Assembly: GCA_963765815.1 (NCBI GenBank)
Contig: CAVXXT010000003.1
Location: 124,001 to 188,000 of the forward strand
Direction of reading: 5' to 3'
DNA from: DATLNF01 sp963765815
GTDB lineage: Bacteria > Actinomycetota > Actinomycetes > BP-191
DNA: 64,000 nucleotides
Numbering within the stretch: the stretch's first letter is position 1; each line of letters starts with the position of its first letter. Positions 1 to 7,871 of this stretch are shown here, one piece after another. The notes under the pieces were generated by a model. That model did no database searches. It was not told where the DNA came from and was given only the letters and a program-made list of their open reading frames with translations. The position numbers were made by a program, and so were the translations under genes.

Positions 1-113
1 AGCCTCGCTGCCAGGTCCGGGAGGAACAGCCTATCGGGTGCGGCCACCCGCACGATCCGCGCCTCTCACGTCACCTTGTCGGCAAGACGTCTTATCGATG
101 TACGGTCGCCGAC

Positions 114-1193
114 TCAGCTGGTTCGGTGCGCGGCCCAGCCGGCCGCGCGCAGCGTCTCGAGCAGCCTCGGGACGTCCGGATCCCGTACCTCGAGATCGAC
201 GAAGCCGACCGGGTGGTCAGCGGCGTGCTCGATGGTCAGGTCCTCCACGTTGACCTGCGCCCGCGCGGCAGCGGTCAGCAGCCGGGCCAGCTCACCGGGG
301 CGGTCGGCGAGCACCACGCCGACCCGTGACCAATCGGCCCGGGGCGCGGCACTGGGCTTGCCGGGAAGCAGCCGGCGGCCGTCCTGGCCGGCGGCGATGA
401 GCTCGCCCACCGGACCGGCGTCGCCGGACCCCAGAGCGGCAGCGACCGACTGGAGCCGGGCCGCCAGGTCGGCCAGGACCGGCGCCAGCCGGGGGCCGTT
501 GTCACCCGCGATGCCGCGCCACAGGGTCGGGTCGCTGTCCGCCAGCCGCGTGGTGTCCCGGAAGCCCGGACCGGCGAGGACCGGACCGAGCGGGCCGGCC
601 TCCGTCAGGGTCGCAGCGAGCAGCGACGCGACGACCTGCGGGGCGTGCGACACCGCCGCGAGCACCCGGTCGTGCTCGTCGGGCGACACCGTCACCGGGC
701 GGGCTCCGCAGCGCTGAGCGAGCTCGGCCACGTCCGCCGCCGCCTGCGCCGACGTGAAGAGGTGCGGGCTGACGACCCAGACGGCGTGGTCGAACAGCTC
801 CGGCTGGGCCGCGCCGGGGCCGCGCCGCTCGCGGCCGGCGATCGGGTGGCCGCCACACACAGCAGACGCCTGATCCCCCAACGTCTCGATATCAGCGAGA
901 AGGTTGGACTTGACTGAGGCGACGTCGCTGATTGTCGCGCTCAGGCCGAGACCGAGAAGATCCCGGATGACCTTCGGCGTCTGGGCCGGCGGGCAGGCGA
1001 CCACCACGTGGTCGCAGGCCGACAAGCCGGCCAGGCCGTCGACGACGTCACCCGCGCCGAGGGCCGCCGCCGCCGCGGCCCGGCCCTCGTCGACGTCGAC
1101 GAGGACGCAGCGCTGACCCGCGCGCGCCAGGGCGAGCCCGACCGAGGTGCCGATCAGCCCGGCCCCGACGATCCCGACCCGGTCGACGCTCAC
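114..1193 (-). CDS. tyrA: Prephenate dehydrogenase with C-terminal ACT domain
   Basis: Converts prephenate to 4-hydroxyphenylpyruvate with NAD(P)+ in tyrosine synthesis. About 359 residues. The N-terminus carries a Rossmann nucleotide-binding loop (GAGLIGTSVG, residues about 8-17), the middle has the helical dimerisation domain with the conserved SHAPQ histidine region, and the last ~75 residues form an ACT domain (VGVVLADRPGELARLL), which in this family senses tyrosine. The GTG at 1193 is chosen because protein similarity begins there and a GGGGGAG precedes it; the frame stays open further upstream but only overlaps aroH. It lies 25 bases after aroH on the same strand, so the two genes for successive chorismate-derived steps are probably one transcript. 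Confidence 0.93.
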   Translation of the reverse strand: MSVDRVGIVGAGLIGTSVGLALARAGQRCVLVDVDEGRAAAAAALGAGDVVDGLAGLSACDHVVVACPPAQTPKVIRDLLGLGLSATISDVASVKSNLLADIETLGDQASAVCGGHPIAGRERRGPGAAQPELFDHAVWVVSPHLFTSAQAAADVAELAQRCGARPVTVSPDEHDRVLAAVSHAPQVVASLLAATLTEAGPLGPVLAGPGFRDTTRLADSDPTLWRGIAGDNGPRLAPVLADLAARLQSVAAALGSGDAGPVGELIAAGQDGRRLLPGKPSAAPRADWSRVGVVLADRPGELARLLTAAARAQVNVEDLTIEHAADHPVGFVDLEVRDPDVPRLLETLRAAGWAAHRTS

Positions 1194-1218
1194 GGCGCGC
1201 CCGCTCCCCCGCCGGAGC

Positions 1219-1581
1219 TCACTGCGGCAGGTCCGTGCGCAGCGCCTCGGCGCCGCGCAGGTAGACGTGGCGCAGCTCGGACCGTGGCCGGTCGGTCTCG
1301 ACATGGGCGAGGAGGCGCAGCACGCGGGGCATGGCCCCGGGCACGTCGATCTCCGTCGCGCAGAGCAGCGGCACATCGGTGATGCCCAGGCGGCGCGCGG
1401 CGTAGGCGGGGAACTCGGCGGTCAGGTCCGGCGTCGCGGTGAACACGACGCTGATCAGGGCGTCGGTGCTCAGCGAGTTGCGAGCGAGCACCGCGGTGAT
1501 CATCTCGGTGACCGCGTCGAGGATCTCCTCCCGGTCGTCCGCCCCGACCTGGATGGCCCCTCGCACCGCTCTGACCGCCAC
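1219..1581 (-). CDS. aroH: Chorismate mutase, AroH (trimeric) class
   Basis: Rearranges chorismate to prephenate, the substrate of the TyrA encoded just downstream. The 120-residue length and sequence match the small Bacillus-type AroH fold rather than the all-helical AroQ fold. The family active-site residues are visible: the arginine in AVRGA near residue 7, the arginine of PRVLRLLAHV, and the HVYLRGA strand near the C-terminus. The start is GTG with a good AGGAGGG eight bases upstream. Upstream lies a 370-base gene-free stretch. Confidence 0.92.
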   Translation of the reverse strand: MAVRAVRGAIQVGADDREEILDAVTEMITAVLARNSLSTDALISVVFTATPDLTAEFPAYAARRLGITDVPLLCATEIDVPGAMPRVLRLLAHVETDRPRSELRHVYLRGAEALRTDLPQ

Positions 1582-1605
1582 CCTGCCGTCCCTCCTGTCG
1601 CTGCG

Positions 1606-1949
1606 CTGCTCATGCCGACACGCTGACCTGGCACCTTAGCGGTTCCGAGCCTTGGCGGCAGAGCGCTAGGTCGCCGCCACGCCAAAACCACAGCACGCTC
1701 TACCAGTAGGTCGACTTGACGACTAAATGGTATCTCTACTCCGTAGCGACACATCAGGCCGGGGCGGGCTTTCCGAGCTGCCCGCCGGATCGCGAGCCCA
1801 TGGGCAGTATTGGTGCCCAGCATTAGAGATATAGGTCTAAGTCGTCACCCGTGGCGACGGCACGCTCGGACGGGGCTGCATCTATTTGTCGGCTTACCTA
1901 CGAAGCACTTCGGCAATGTGCCGTCAGATTGGCAAGGCGGTTGAGCGGT
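1606..1949. other. Gene-poor intergenic stretch, lower GC than surroundings
   Basis: About 340 bases between aroH and the pseudouridine synthase with visibly more A and T than the flanking genes and no convincing coding frame. A minus-strand frame running from about 1823 into aroH exists but has no recognisable protein character. The stretch contains an imperfect inverted repeat (1717-1738 and 1824-1847), listed separately. It may hold the aroH-tyrA promoter, but no clear -35/-10 pair was found. Confidence 0.5.
1717..1847. repeat. Imperfect long-spaced inverted repeat
   Basis: The left arm (1717-1738) reads TGACGACT, six unmatched bases, TATCTCTA-like; the right arm (1824-1847) is its imperfect reverse complement, ending AGTCGTCA. 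Eight bases match perfectly at the outer end and about seven at the inner end of each arm, with about 85 bases between arms. It could be a remnant of a small mobile element, a paired regulator site or an RNA stem; nothing in the sequence decides between these. Confidence 0.4.
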
Positions 1950-2699
1950 TCAGGACTTTGCGGCTATCTCGTCAACCGCTGCGTAGAGGCCGCCCACCTC
2001 GGCGGCGGTGAGCCGCCGGGTCCGCCCGGGCTTGAGCGAGCCGAGGACGACCGGTCCGACCTGGGTCCGGACCAGCCGGTGCACCGGGTGGCCGATCGCG
2101 TCGCACATCCGGCGCACGATCCGGTTGCGGCCCTCGTGCAGGGTCAGCTCGAGCAGGGTGCGACCGTCGCCACTGCCCACGACGCGGACCACGTCGGCCC
2201 GAGCCGGCCCGTCGTCGAGCACCACTCCGGTGCGCAGGGCGCGGACCTCGGTCTTCGCGACGGCCCCGGCGACGTCGACCAGGTAGGTCTTGCGGACCCC
2301 GTGGGAGGGGTGCATGAGCCGGTGCGCCAGGTCGCCGTCGTTGGTGAGGAGCAGCAGACCCTCGGTCTCCGCGTCGAGGCGGCCGACGTGGAAGAGGCGG
2401 GTGGAGCGATCGGCGATCAGGTCGCCGACCGAGGGCCGGCCGCGGTCGTCGTGCATCGTCGTGAGAACCCCGCGTGGCTTGTTCAGGGCGAGGTAGAGAC
2501 GGGCCGGCGCAGTCACCACCCGCACGCCGTCCACGCGGACGACCGCGATCTCGGGATCCACCCGGCGGCCCTGCGTTCGGACGACCTCTCCGTCGACCTC
2601 GACCCGGCCTTCGTCGATCAGCTCCTCGCACGCGCGACGCGAACCGACGCCCGCCTCCGCGAGCACCTTCTGCAGTCGGACACCAGCCGGTTCGCTCAT
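1950..2699 (-). CDS. rluB: 23S rRNA pseudouridine synthase, RluB/RsuA family
   Basis: Isomerises a uridine in rRNA to pseudouridine. The 249 residues begin with an S4 RNA-binding domain (VRLQKVLAEAGVGSRRACEELI) followed by the synthase domain. The catalytic aspartate lies in the family signature GRLDAETEGLLLLTNDG near residues 107-123. The C-terminal NRIVRRMCDAIGH motif is also typical. The gene follows scpB by 64 bases, in the same order as in mycobacteria (Rv1709-1711). Target uridine (RluB or RsuA type) cannot be settled from sequence; the context favours 23S. Confidence 0.92.
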   Translation of the reverse strand: MSEPAGVRLQKVLAEAGVGSRRACEELIDEGRVEVDGEVVRTQGRRVDPEIAVVRVDGVRVVTAPARLYLALNKPRGVLTTMHDDRGRPSVGDLIADRSTRLFHVGRLDAETEGLLLLTNDGDLAHRLMHPSHGVRKTYLVDVAGAVAKTEVRALRTGVVLDDGPARADVVRVVGSGDGRTLLELTLHEGRNRIVRRMCDAIGHPVHRLVRTQVGPVVLGSLKPGRTRRLTAAEVGGLYAAVDEIAAKS

Positions 2700-2763
2700 A
2701 CCTCAACCTGAGGTTCACACTTGAGAGGACGAACCGTATACACCTTGCGCACAGGGCTGGGCA

Positions 2764-3471
2764 TCACAGGTCACCCTCGAACTCGTCGAGGTCGGTCGGC
2801 AGCAGTGGTGCCAGCGACGGCAGCTCCTCGACCGAGGTGAGGCCCAGCCGCTCGAGGAAGTAGGGCGTCGTGCCGTAGAGGTGGGCCCCGGAGCTCTCGT
2901 CGACGCGGACCTCGGTGATCAGGCCACGGCTGAGCAGCGTGCGGACGACGCCGTCCACGCTCACCCCGCGGATGTTGGCGATCGACTGACGGCTCACCGG
3001 CTGCCGGTAGGCGACGACCGCGAGCGTCTCGAGGGCGGCCTGGGTGAGCCGGGCGTGCTGGCCGTCGAGGACGAACCGCTCGACGTACGCCGCGCAGTCC
3101 TCGACGGTGAACAGCCGCCAGCCCTGGCCGACCTCTCGGAGCTCGAAGCCGCGGCCCTGGGCCAGGTAGTCCGCGGCGAGCGCGGCCAGCGCCTCCCCCA
3201 CCTCGGCCCGGGACCGCTCGGTCACCTGGGCGAGGACGCCGTCAGAGACCGGCTCGTCGACGACCAGCAGGATGGCCTCGAGGATCCGCGGCAGGGGCGG
3301 GGCGGCGTCGTCCCGGCCGTCGCCGTCCGCCGGCGAGACCTCACGGCCCTGGCCTCCGTCGTGATCGAGGTCGGACTCCATCGCACCCCCATTGGTTATG
3401 TCAGGCTGTTCGGAAGCAGCCGAGGGGTCTGCCCACGGCCGTTCGGACCCCTCAGGGCGCATCTCCGTCAT
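2764..3471 (-). CDS. scpB: Segregation and condensation protein B
   Basis: Winged-helix subunit that, with ScpA and SMC, forms the bacterial condensin acting in chromosome segregation. 235 residues; the conserved part starts near residue 60 (PRILEAILLVVDEPVS) and includes the strongly conserved LETLAVVAYRQPVSR and the GVSVDGVVRTLLSRGLI segment. The first ~60 residues are an acidic, probably disordered extension. Its ATG overlaps the scpA stop by four bases (ATGA at 3468-3471), so translation is probably coupled. Confidence 0.95.
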   Translation of the reverse strand: MTEMRPEGSERPWADPSAASEQPDITNGGAMESDLDHDGGQGREVSPADGDGRDDAAPPLPRILEAILLVVDEPVSDGVLAQVTERSRAEVGEALAALAADYLAQGRGFELREVGQGWRLFTVEDCAAYVERFVLDGQHARLTQAALETLAVVAYRQPVSRQSIANIRGVSVDGVVRTLLSRGLITEVRVDESSGAHLYGTTPYFLERLGLTSVEELPSLAPLLPTDLDEFEGDL

Positions 3472-4385
3472 TCGACCCGACCGTCCGGGTCGTCGCTGGA
3501 CTGCGCCGGAGCCTCCGCCGCAGGCTCGGTCGACGCGGCCCCCTCCGACTCACCCGCGACGGCGGCCGTGTCGTCGTACTCCTCGATAGAGAGATACGTC
3601 GACATAGCGCCGTGATCGCCCGCGGTCCAGCGCACCTGGAGGTCGCCGAGCGCCACAACCTGCTCGAAGGCGACGTGACCCTCCCGATAGAGCTCGAGCA
3701 GCGCCAGGAACGAGGCGACGACCTCCACGGTCTCGGTGCAGTCGGACACGAGCGCCCGGAACGAGGCGTGACCGAGCTCGGCCAGCCGGCCGGCCAGCAC
3801 GATGGCCCGCTCGCGGACCGACACCTTCGTGACGTGGACGTGGTCGACCGCGACGCCGGGCGGCGGCGGCTTGGGGGCCAGCGCCCGGGCGGCCAGCTCG
3901 GCGAACTGGCGCGGGCCGAGCCCGAGCAGCACCTCGGGCACGGCGGCCGCGAACCGCGGCTCCAGGCAGACCGCGCGCGGGAAGCGGCGCTCCTCGCGGG
4001 CCAGGAGGCCGGCGACGATGGCCGCCGCCTCCTTGTAGGCGCGGTACTGCAGCAGGCGGGCGAAGAGCAGGTCCCGGGCCTCGAGGAGGGCGACGTCCTC
4101 CTCGTCGTCGACCTCACCGGCCGGCAGCAGCCGGGCGGCCTTGAGGTCGAGCAGGGTGGCGGCGACGACGAGGAACTCGGTCGCCTGGCCGAGATCCCAG
4201 GTGGTCCCAGCGGCCCGGATGAACGCGATGAACTCGTCGGTCACCCGGGACAGCGCCACCTCGGTGACGTCGAGCTGGTGCTTGGCGATGAGGCTCAGCA
4301 GCAGGTCGAACGGGCCCTCGAAGTTGCCCAGGTGGACCTCGAACGCCGGCCGTCCCGCGACCGCCGGGGTGCTGCCGGTCGTCAT
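3468..4385 (-). CDS. scpA: Segregation and condensation protein A (kleisin)
   Basis: Kleisin subunit bridging SMC heads and ScpB. 305 residues. The kleisin N-terminal domain is clear (FEVHLGNFEGPFDLLLSLI, residues about 14-32, then KHQLDVTEVALSRVTDEFI) and the C-terminal winged-helix part contains VVASFLALLELYREGHVAFEQ. The last ~40 residues are an acidic, low-complexity tail rich in A, E and S. It begins 106 bases after the preceding membrane-protein gene and is coupled to scpB. Confidence 0.95.
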   Translation of the reverse strand: MTTGSTPAVAGRPAFEVHLGNFEGPFDLLLSLIAKHQLDVTEVALSRVTDEFIAFIRAAGTTWDLGQATEFLVVAATLLDLKAARLLPAGEVDDEEDVALLEARDLLFARLLQYRAYKEAAAIVAGLLAREERRFPRAVCLEPRFAAAVPEVLLGLGPRQFAELAARALAPKPPPPGVAVDHVHVTKVSVRERAIVLAGRLAELGHASFRALVSDCTETVEVVASFLALLELYREGHVAFEQVVALGDLQVRWTAGDHGAMSTYLSIEEYDDTAAVAGESEGAASTEPAAEAPAQSSDDPDGRVE

Positions 4386-4491
4386 GCGCCGACGGTAGCA
4401 GGTGCCCGGCGGCCGACCGCCGTCTCCTGCGTGTCGGGCGCGGCGCCGCTGCGCCTGGCGACACCCCGCTGCCGTTATATCGATGAAGCGT

Positions 4492-5154
4492 CTAGTCGAT
4501 ACCCACGAGGCGCAGCAGCAGGTCGACCAGTGGCGCGCCGATCGCGTAGACGAGTCGCATGAGCAGCCCGACCCCGCCGAAGAGCGGGAGAAGCAGCGCG
4601 ATCAGAGCGGCCAGGCCGTAGTTCTGCTCCTCGGAGTAGTACCGGGCCTTGCCCCAGCCAGGGCTGCGCGGGGCGAGCAGCCACAGCGCGCGGTTGCCCT
4701 CGAGCGGAGGCAGCGGCGTCAGGCAGAGCACCGCGCAGGCGGCGTTGACCAGGCCGGCGAAGAGCAGCAGCCGGGCGAGGAACGCCGCTCCGTCCGGGAC
4801 GGCGCGGAGCCCGGCGAAGGCGGCGAGGGCGAGCAGCGCCTGGGTGAGCGGGCCAACGGCCAGCACGGCGAGGTACCGGCCTCGGCCGAGCCGCCGGGCG
4901 TCGAAGGGCACCGGCTTGCCCCAGCCGGCGCCCGCGATCAGCACCCCGACGACGCCGAAGGCGTCCAGGTGCCGCCGTGGGTCCACGGACAGCCGGCCGG
5001 CGACCCGCGCCTCACGGTCGCCGAACCGGTCCGCGAGCGCGGCCTGCACGACCGCGTGCAGCACCACGCCGACACCGAATCCGAGGAGGATGCCGAGCAG
5101 GGCCGAGCCGGAGTCGAGGAAGAACAGGGCGCCCTCGAGGAGGCGGATCGGCAC
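4492..5154 (-). CDS. Site-2-protease (M50)-like membrane protein, catalytic motif degenerate
   Basis: A 220-residue polytopic membrane protein related to the short bacterial M50 (YwhC-like) intramembrane proteases often found beside scpA. Family landmarks are present: GRLSVDPRRHLDAFG, GWGKPVPFD, a VGPLTQALLAL helix and LTPLPPLEGNRAL. However, the zinc-binding HExxH, expected at about residues 33-37, reads HAVVQ, and the usual D of the PPLDG motif is E. It is therefore probably not an active protease of this type. The start is GTG, three bases after the upstream gene stop, so it is in one operon with parA. Confidence 0.75.
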   Translation of the reverse strand: MPIRLLEGALFFLDSGSALLGILLGFGVGVVLHAVVQAALADRFGDREARVAGRLSVDPRRHLDAFGVVGVLIAGAGWGKPVPFDARRLGRGRYLAVLAVGPLTQALLALAAFAGLRAVPDGAAFLARLLLFAGLVNAACAVLCLTPLPPLEGNRALWLLAPRSPGWGKARYYSEEQNYGLAALIALLLPLFGGVGLLMRLVYAIGAPLVDLLLRLVGID

Positions 5155-5157
5155 GGC

Positions 5158-5595
5158 TCAGCGGCCCCGCAGCCGGCGGACCAGCACGCTCTGCTCGGCC
5201 TTCGCGTCCAGGTCGGCAAGCACCATGGCCAGCGCCTCCCGGACGATCCGGCCCCGGTCCACCGCGAGGCCGTAGTCGCCACGGAGCGTCAGCCGGGCAC
5301 GCTCCAGGTCGATCAGCTCCTCGGCGGAGCAGTAGACGGTGATCTTCTCCTCGTGCCGCTCCCGCCCGGTGGGGCGTCGCTCCCCCGTCCGCGGTCGTCG
5401 GCGGATCGGCGCGGCGTCCCGGTCGTCCCGCTCCTCGACCGGTTCCACAGCGTCCTCAACGGCCTGTGGACGGGCGAACGACGGTGAAGGTGCGGGCGCC
5501 AGCACCGTGCTGGTCGCGGCCTCGGCCGGCTCGCCGGCACCGGTGGACCGGAACAGCTCGTCGGCACCGGGCAGGCTGATCCGTCGGCTGCTCAT
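5158..5595 (-). CDS. Conserved small protein with ribbon-helix-helix-like C-terminus, ParA partner candidate
   Basis: 145 residues. The first ~75 are proline/arginine/acidic-rich and look disordered. The conserved part is the C-terminal ~65 residues (KITVYCSAEELIDLERARL, then GRIVREALAMVLADL), whose strand followed by two helices resembles a ribbon-helix-helix DNA-binding fold. The start overlaps the parA stop (ATGA, 5592-5595). As no ParB is encoded here, this product is a candidate DNA- or ParA-binding partner; that is inference from position and fold impression only. Confidence 0.6.
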   Translation of the reverse strand: MSSRRISLPGADELFRSTGAGEPAEAATSTVLAPAPSPSFARPQAVEDAVEPVEERDDRDAAPIRRRPRTGERRPTGRERHEEKITVYCSAEELIDLERARLTLRGDYGLAVDRGRIVREALAMVLADLDAKAEQSVLVRRLRGR

Positions 5596-6731
5596 CGGGC
5601 GAGCACCTCCTTCGCGAGGTCGCGGTAGGCCTTGGCACCGCTCGACTGCGACGCGTAGGTGGTGATCGGCTCCCCGGCGACCGTGGTCTCCGGGAACTTC
5701 ACCGTGCGGGCGATGACCGTGTGGAAGACCTTGTCGCCGAAGGCTTCGACCACCCGGGCCAGGACCTCGCGGCCATGAAGCGTGCGTCCGTCGTACATCG
5801 TGGCCAGAATCCCCTCAAGTTCAAGTTTAGGGTTAAGCCTTTCGCGGATCTTGTCTATGGTCTCGATCAACAGTGCGACACCGCGAAGGGCGAAGAACTC
5901 GCATTCCAGCGGCACGATGACACCGTGCGACGCGGTGAGCGCGTTCACGGTGAGCAGGCCCAGGCTCGGCTGGCAGTCGATCAGCACCACGTCGTAGTCG
6001 TCGAGCACAGGGGCGAGGACCCTGAGCAGCACCTGCTCCCGGGCGACCTCCCCGACCAGCTGGACCTCGGCGGCCGACAGGTCGATGTTGCTCGGCAGCA
6101 GGTCCAGGCCCGGGACGTGGGTCTTGAGCATCACGTCGTCGATGGTGACGGTGCGGTCCATCAGCAGGTTGTAGACGGTCCGGTCGAGCTGCAGCGGGTT
6201 CACCCCGAGTCCGACGCTCAACGCACCCTGGGGGTCGAAGTCCACCAGCAGCACCCGCCGGCCGAACTCGGCGAGCGCCGCCCCGAGGTTGATGGTGCTG
6301 GTCGTCTTGCCGACGCCGCCCTTCTGGTTGCACATCGACAGGATCCGGGCCGGGCCGTGCCGGTCCAGCGGCGGCGGGTCGACGAGCGCCTTGATCGGCC
6401 GCAGGGTCGGGCCGAGCGCCACCGGGTCGACCCCGGGCAGCGGCTCGGCAGCCGAGTCGGCCGGTCGGGCGCCGAAGTGCGGCTCCTCGAGGGCGCGGAC
6501 CAGTCGGTCGGCCCCGCTCTCCCCCGGCCCGACGGCGGCGGCCACGCCGGCGGCCGGGGCGTCCGCCGGCGACGCAGCGCCCGGGGCGTCCGCCGGCGAC
6601 GCAGCGCCCGGCTCGCTCGGCACGTCGGTCAGCGGCCCCGACCCGAGGCCGGGTTCCGGCGCCGGGCTCGCGCCGACGGGGTCGCCGGGCTCGGGGTCGC
6701 CGGGCGACCGCCACTCGAATGATGTCGACAT
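5592..6731 (-). CDS. parA: ParA-family ATPase, orphan, with long Ala/Pro/Gly-rich N-terminus
   Basis: Deviant-Walker ATPase of the ParA/Soj family. 379 residues; the ATPase domain begins near residue 130 with CNQKGGVGKTTSTINLG, followed by VLLVDFDPQGALSVGLG and VVLIDCQPSLGLLTVNAL, all typical. The first ~125 residues are low-complexity and contain a protein duplication (GAASPADAP twice) encoded by a 27-base tandem repeat at about 6553-6610. No parB or parS is visible nearby. This is the ParA found beside scpAB and xerD in many actinobacteria (Rv1708 in M. tuberculosis), distinct from the origin-proximal ParA. Confidence 0.9.
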   Translation of the reverse strand: MSTSFEWRSPGDPEPGDPVGASPAPEPGLGSGPLTDVPSEPGAASPADAPGAASPADAPAAGVAAAVGPGESGADRLVRALEEPHFGARPADSAAEPLPGVDPVALGPTLRPIKALVDPPPLDRHGPARILSMCNQKGGVGKTTSTINLGAALAEFGRRVLLVDFDPQGALSVGLGVNPLQLDRTVYNLLMDRTVTIDDVMLKTHVPGLDLLPSNIDLSAAEVQLVGEVAREQVLLRVLAPVLDDYDVVLIDCQPSLGLLTVNALTASHGVIVPLECEFFALRGVALLIETIDKIRERLNPKLELEGILATMYDGRTLHGREVLARVVEAFGDKVFHTVIARTVKFPETTVAGEPITTYASQSSGAKAYRDLAKEVLAR

Positions 6732-6908
6732 AACGCCTTGACTCCCTATCGCTGAACCGCTGTCACGACACGGCGAGAAGGCGCCATGACGACAGGCCGG
6801 GCATGCTAGGCCCGGAGCAGCCGTCCTGGCAAGGGCGGGCCGGACGGATCGAGGGTCTGGCGTCCACCCGCGCTCGGCGTCGCGGTGGCGGTCACGCTCA
6901 GCTCACGC

Positions 6909-7847
6909 TCAGCGGGCGCGTGCCCGGGGATGTGCGCCGGCGTACACCTCGCGCAGCCGGTCGACCGTGACGAGGGTGTAGATCTGCGTCGTCGTCACCG
7001 AGGCGTGGCCGAGGAGCTCCTGGACGACCCGCACGTCAGCGCCCCCGTCGAGGAGGTGAGTGGCGAAGGAGTGCCGCAGTGTGTGCGGCGACACCTCCGC
7101 GGCGACCCCCGCCTTCTCGGCGGCAGCCCGCAGGACCGCCCATGCCGACTGCCGGGAGAGCCGGCCGCCCCGGGAGTTGAGGAACACGGCTGGGCCGCCC
7201 CGACCGGACGCCGCCAGCGCTGGGCGGGCGCGTACCAGGTAGGCGTCGAGCGCGGCCCGGGCCAGCCGGCCGATCGGGACGATCCGCTCCCGTGAGCCCT
7301 TGCCGAAGAGTCGGACGACTCCGGCGTCGAGGTCGACCGCGTCGACGTCGAGCCCGACCGCCTCGGAGATCCGGGCTCCGGACGCGTAGAGCAGCTCGAG
7401 CAGCGCCTGGTCACGCAGGGCGAGCGGAGTCTGGTCGAAGCCCGCCGCCTCGATGAGCGCGGCCACCTCCTCCACGCTGATCGCCTTCGGCAGCGAGCGC
7501 GGCAGCACGGGCGGACGGACCTCCCGGGCCACATCGGCCTCGACCAGGCCCTCCCGGACGGCGAAGCGGTGCAGCCCCCGGACCGCAACGAGGGCGCGCG
7601 CCGCAGAGGACGCCTTGACCGAGGGGTGGTCGCCTGTGCCCTCCCGCAGGGTGGCGACGAAGCCGGCGACCTGGGCCTCGGTGACGTCGACCAGCCGGCC
7701 GACCCCCGTGGCGGCCATGACCTCGGCGTAGCGGCGGAGGTCGCGGCGGTAGGAGTCCAGCGTGTTGGCCGCCAGCCCGCGCTCCACGGCGAGGTGGTCG
7801 AGGTAGCGCGCCGCCGCCGCGGCGATGGTCAGCCCGAGGTCGCTCAT
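6909..7847 (-). CDS. xerD: Tyrosine recombinase XerD
   Basis: Site-specific recombinase resolving chromosome dimers at dif. About 312 residues. The N-terminal SAM-like core-binding domain (YLDHLAVERGLAANTLDSY) is followed by the catalytic domain with all six expected residues: R in ASGARISEA, K in GKGSRERIVPI, HTLRHSFATHLL, LLGHAS and the nucleophilic tyrosine in TTQIYTLV. ATG at 7847 is preferred; a GTG lies directly before it at 7850. The gene sits 24 bases after ald and upstream of the parA unit, consistent with a chromosome-segregation neighbourhood. Confidence 0.94.
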   Translation of the reverse strand: MSDLGLTIAAAAARYLDHLAVERGLAANTLDSYRRDLRRYAEVMAATGVGRLVDVTEAQVAGFVATLREGTGDHPSVKASSAARALVAVRGLHRFAVREGLVEADVAREVRPPVLPRSLPKAISVEEVAALIEAAGFDQTPLALRDQALLELLYASGARISEAVGLDVDAVDLDAGVVRLFGKGSRERIVPIGRLARAALDAYLVRARPALAASGRGGPAVFLNSRGGRLSRQSAWAVLRAAAEKAGVAAEVSPHTLRHSFATHLLDGGADVRVVQELLGHASVTTTQIYTLVTVDRLREVYAGAHPRARAR

Positions 7848-7871
7848 CACCGCCGACCGTACCGGCCAGGG

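Noticed and set aside
1..113. Possible start of a gene downstream of tyrA (expected cmk)
   Set aside because: A short GTG frame exists but its ~18 residues do not resemble the cytidylate kinase P-loop; too little sequence to call.
1681..1720. tRNA-like TGGTAGAGCG D-arm motif on the minus strand upstream of aroH
   Set aside because: No matching acceptor stem, anticodon arm or GGTTCGA T-arm at the right spacing.
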